From assembly GCA_903887275.1 (NCBI GenBank), contig CAISPD010000089.1:1-46082 (forward strand): DNA of 46,082 nucleotides, written 5' to 3'. Made by a program: the position numbers and the translations under genes. Source of the DNA: an uncultured Mucilaginibacter sp. Its GTDB lineage: Bacteria > Bacteroidota > Bacteroidia > Sphingobacteriales > Sphingobacteriaceae. The notes under the pieces were generated by a model. The model saw only the letters and a program-made list of their open reading frames with translations, ran no database searches and was not told the origin of the DNA. Position 1 is the first letter of the stretch; every line of letters starts with the position of its first letter. This document shows, in pieces, positions 45,157-46,082 of the stretch.

Positions 45157-46082
45157 TCATTTTGCCTTCTTCATAGCATCCAATACCAGGTTGCCATATT
45201 TTGCCAGCAATGAATCCATGTACGAATTGAAATCGGGCGACTTAGATGCTTTAACTTCAGTCACCAATGCATCAGACTTAACCCGATAATAATAATTATC
45301 TGCGCCCCACCACACCAAACCATCAATAGATTTTCCTTTATAATTGGCAGATAGCAGCGCATTGATAAAGCTGCGGAAATCATTCTGCGGTATCAATTGC
45401 AAGCCAATAGTTCGGTTACTATCGTGGTAACGATGCCAGATAAAAGGCAATACAGGCTTGTTCAGCTCTTTCGCCAGTTTCAATATCTGGTTTATATTTT
45501 CGGTTGCATAGGCTTCGTTGTCGCCGGGAGCGGTACTCCCTTCTTTGTAAAACACATAAAGCGATGGGAACAAAACATCACATTGAAGCAATAAAGCACG
45601 AATCTGTTGATTAGGCTGTTGCCATTGACCTTTCCTGTTCCAATAGGTAGTAAAAGGTAAAAAGTAAAAACCGAATTTGATATTTGGCCGCAAGGTCTTT
45701 GCTACTTGAATTGCCCTGCTAAACTCTTTGAACGAACGTTTAAACTCTGCACTGCTGGAGTCTTTCGTCAAATTGCTCAATATGTCACCTTCCCAATCTA
45801 AAATGGCGTATCCACTGGCTAATGAATCTGGATATGACTTGATAAGCGCCTTTTTCAATGCCTCCTCGTTCAATGACATCGTGTTGCCGGGATCAAGGTC
45901 ATTACCGTTAAAAAATGCTACCTGCTGAATATGATTGTTATTCAAATAATTTTGTCCTTGTATATCAATTCCATTCATGCAAACGAAGAATGAAAAATGC
46001 TTTTGACGGGTTTGAGCTTGAGTCAGGATAGGACTCAATAAAAAAATCGGCAACAAGAGTATGCTTTTGATTGCTATAAAAC
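45157..46082 (-). CDS. GH56 (hyaluronidase)-like secreted glycoside hydrolase, 5' end outside window
   Basis: The frame is open to the right edge. The visible N-terminus ('FIAIKSILLLPIFLLSPILTQAQ') is a signal peptide whose start codon lies just beyond position 46082. The mature part has the order of a hyaluronidase-type TIM barrel: 'GYAILDWEGDI' with a D-x-E pair (general-acid type), 'PNIKFGFYFLPF', 'CDVLFPSLYVFY', 'KPVLPFIWHRYHDSN' and 'DGLVWWGADNYYY'. Assignment to GH56 is by motif pattern only. Located at the head of the polysaccharide locus, it may trim or depolymerise a surface glycan. Confidence 0.65.
   Translation of the reverse strand, partial: FIAIKSILLLPIFLLSPILTQAQTRQKHFSFFVCMNGIDIQGQNYLNNNHIQQVAFFNGNDLDPGNTMSLNEEALKKALIKSYPDSLASGYAILDWEGDILSNLTKDSSSAEFKRSFKEFSRAIQVAKTLRPNIKFGFYFLPFTTYWNRKGQWQQPNQQIRALLLQCDVLFPSLYVFYKEGSTAPGDNEAYATENINQILKLAKELNKPVLPFIWHRYHDSNRTIGLQLIPQNDFRSFINALLSANYKGKSIDGLVWWGADNYYYRVKSDALVTEVKASKSPDFNSYMDSLLAKYGNLVLDAMKKAK

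Overview
The window looks like a chromosomal segment of a Bacteroidota bacterium, most likely family Sphingobacteriaceae (Mucilaginibacter/Pedobacter-like). The evidence is a GLPGLI-family protein beside a TonB-receptor-like outer-membrane protein, two proteins with C-terminal type IX secretion (T9SS) sorting domains, repeated matches to the Bacteroidota -7 promoter element TAnnTTTG in front of genes, a near absence of Shine-Dalgarno sites, and moderate GC. The genus is inferred from overall likeness, not from a marker gene. There is no rRNA, tRNA, CRISPR array, transposase or phage gene.

Layout. 1-2552 (minus): small secreted protein, GLPGLI protein, and a TonB-receptor-like protein cut by the left edge. 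2968-8244: M3 oligopeptidase, a membrane-tethered unknown, a PAP2 phosphatase, an APC amino-acid permease and a SemiSWEET sugar transporter. 8245-9187: a small T9SS-tail protein flanked by unusual short-word repeat DNA. 9188-11983: a tight operon of FAH-family hydrolase, M23 peptidase and BCP peroxiredoxin. 12025-14057: an ECF sigma-factor operon whose second gene encodes six 31-residue repeats before a membrane segment, followed by a Spy/CpxP-like protein. 14158-15354: a class III aminotransferase. 15342-15632: an intergenic region with a candidate small RNA and a nine-codon ORF carrying a near-perfect Shine-Dalgarno site. 15633-19693 (minus): GMC oxidoreductase with its gluconate-dehydrogenase-subunit-3-like partner, a DUF58 protein and thioredoxin. 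19908-24333 (minus): a carboxypeptidase-regulatory-like protein and dnaE. 24433-25498: an exported archaemetzincin-like protease with a retropepsin-like protease. 25493-29842 (minus): a 1449-residue SGNH/T9SS surface protein. 30005-33271: gyrB, an OmpH/Skp-like lipoprotein and a guanine-deaminase-like enzyme.

33330-46082 (all minus) is a surface-polysaccharide (O-antigen or capsule) locus. In transcription order it holds a GH56/hyaluronidase-like secreted protein (start outside the window), asnB-type amidotransferase, a GT-B glycosyltransferase, two hexapeptide acyltransferases, a sugar epimerase broken by one in-frame amber codon, a second GT-B enzyme, a GT2 enzyme, an NAD-dependent epimerase/reductase, a WecA/WbpL-type sugar-phosphate transferase and a WbpM/FlaA1-type dehydratase. 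The last three match in order the wbpV-wbpL-wbpM block, which suggests a lipid-linked repeat unit begun with an N-acetyl-6-deoxyhexosamine such as QuiNAc or FucNAc. No flippase or polymerase is visible in the window.

Most notable unexplained signals: three intergenic loci built from related 7-8 bp words ending in GAC or GCC, one next to a precise 8x9-bp array; the promoter-to-terminator unit at 15342-15470; two 11-nt anti-SD complements (a tiny ORF and the dnaE leader) in a lineage that rarely uses SD; the six-fold repeat in the putative anti-sigma protein; and the amber-interrupted epimerase.
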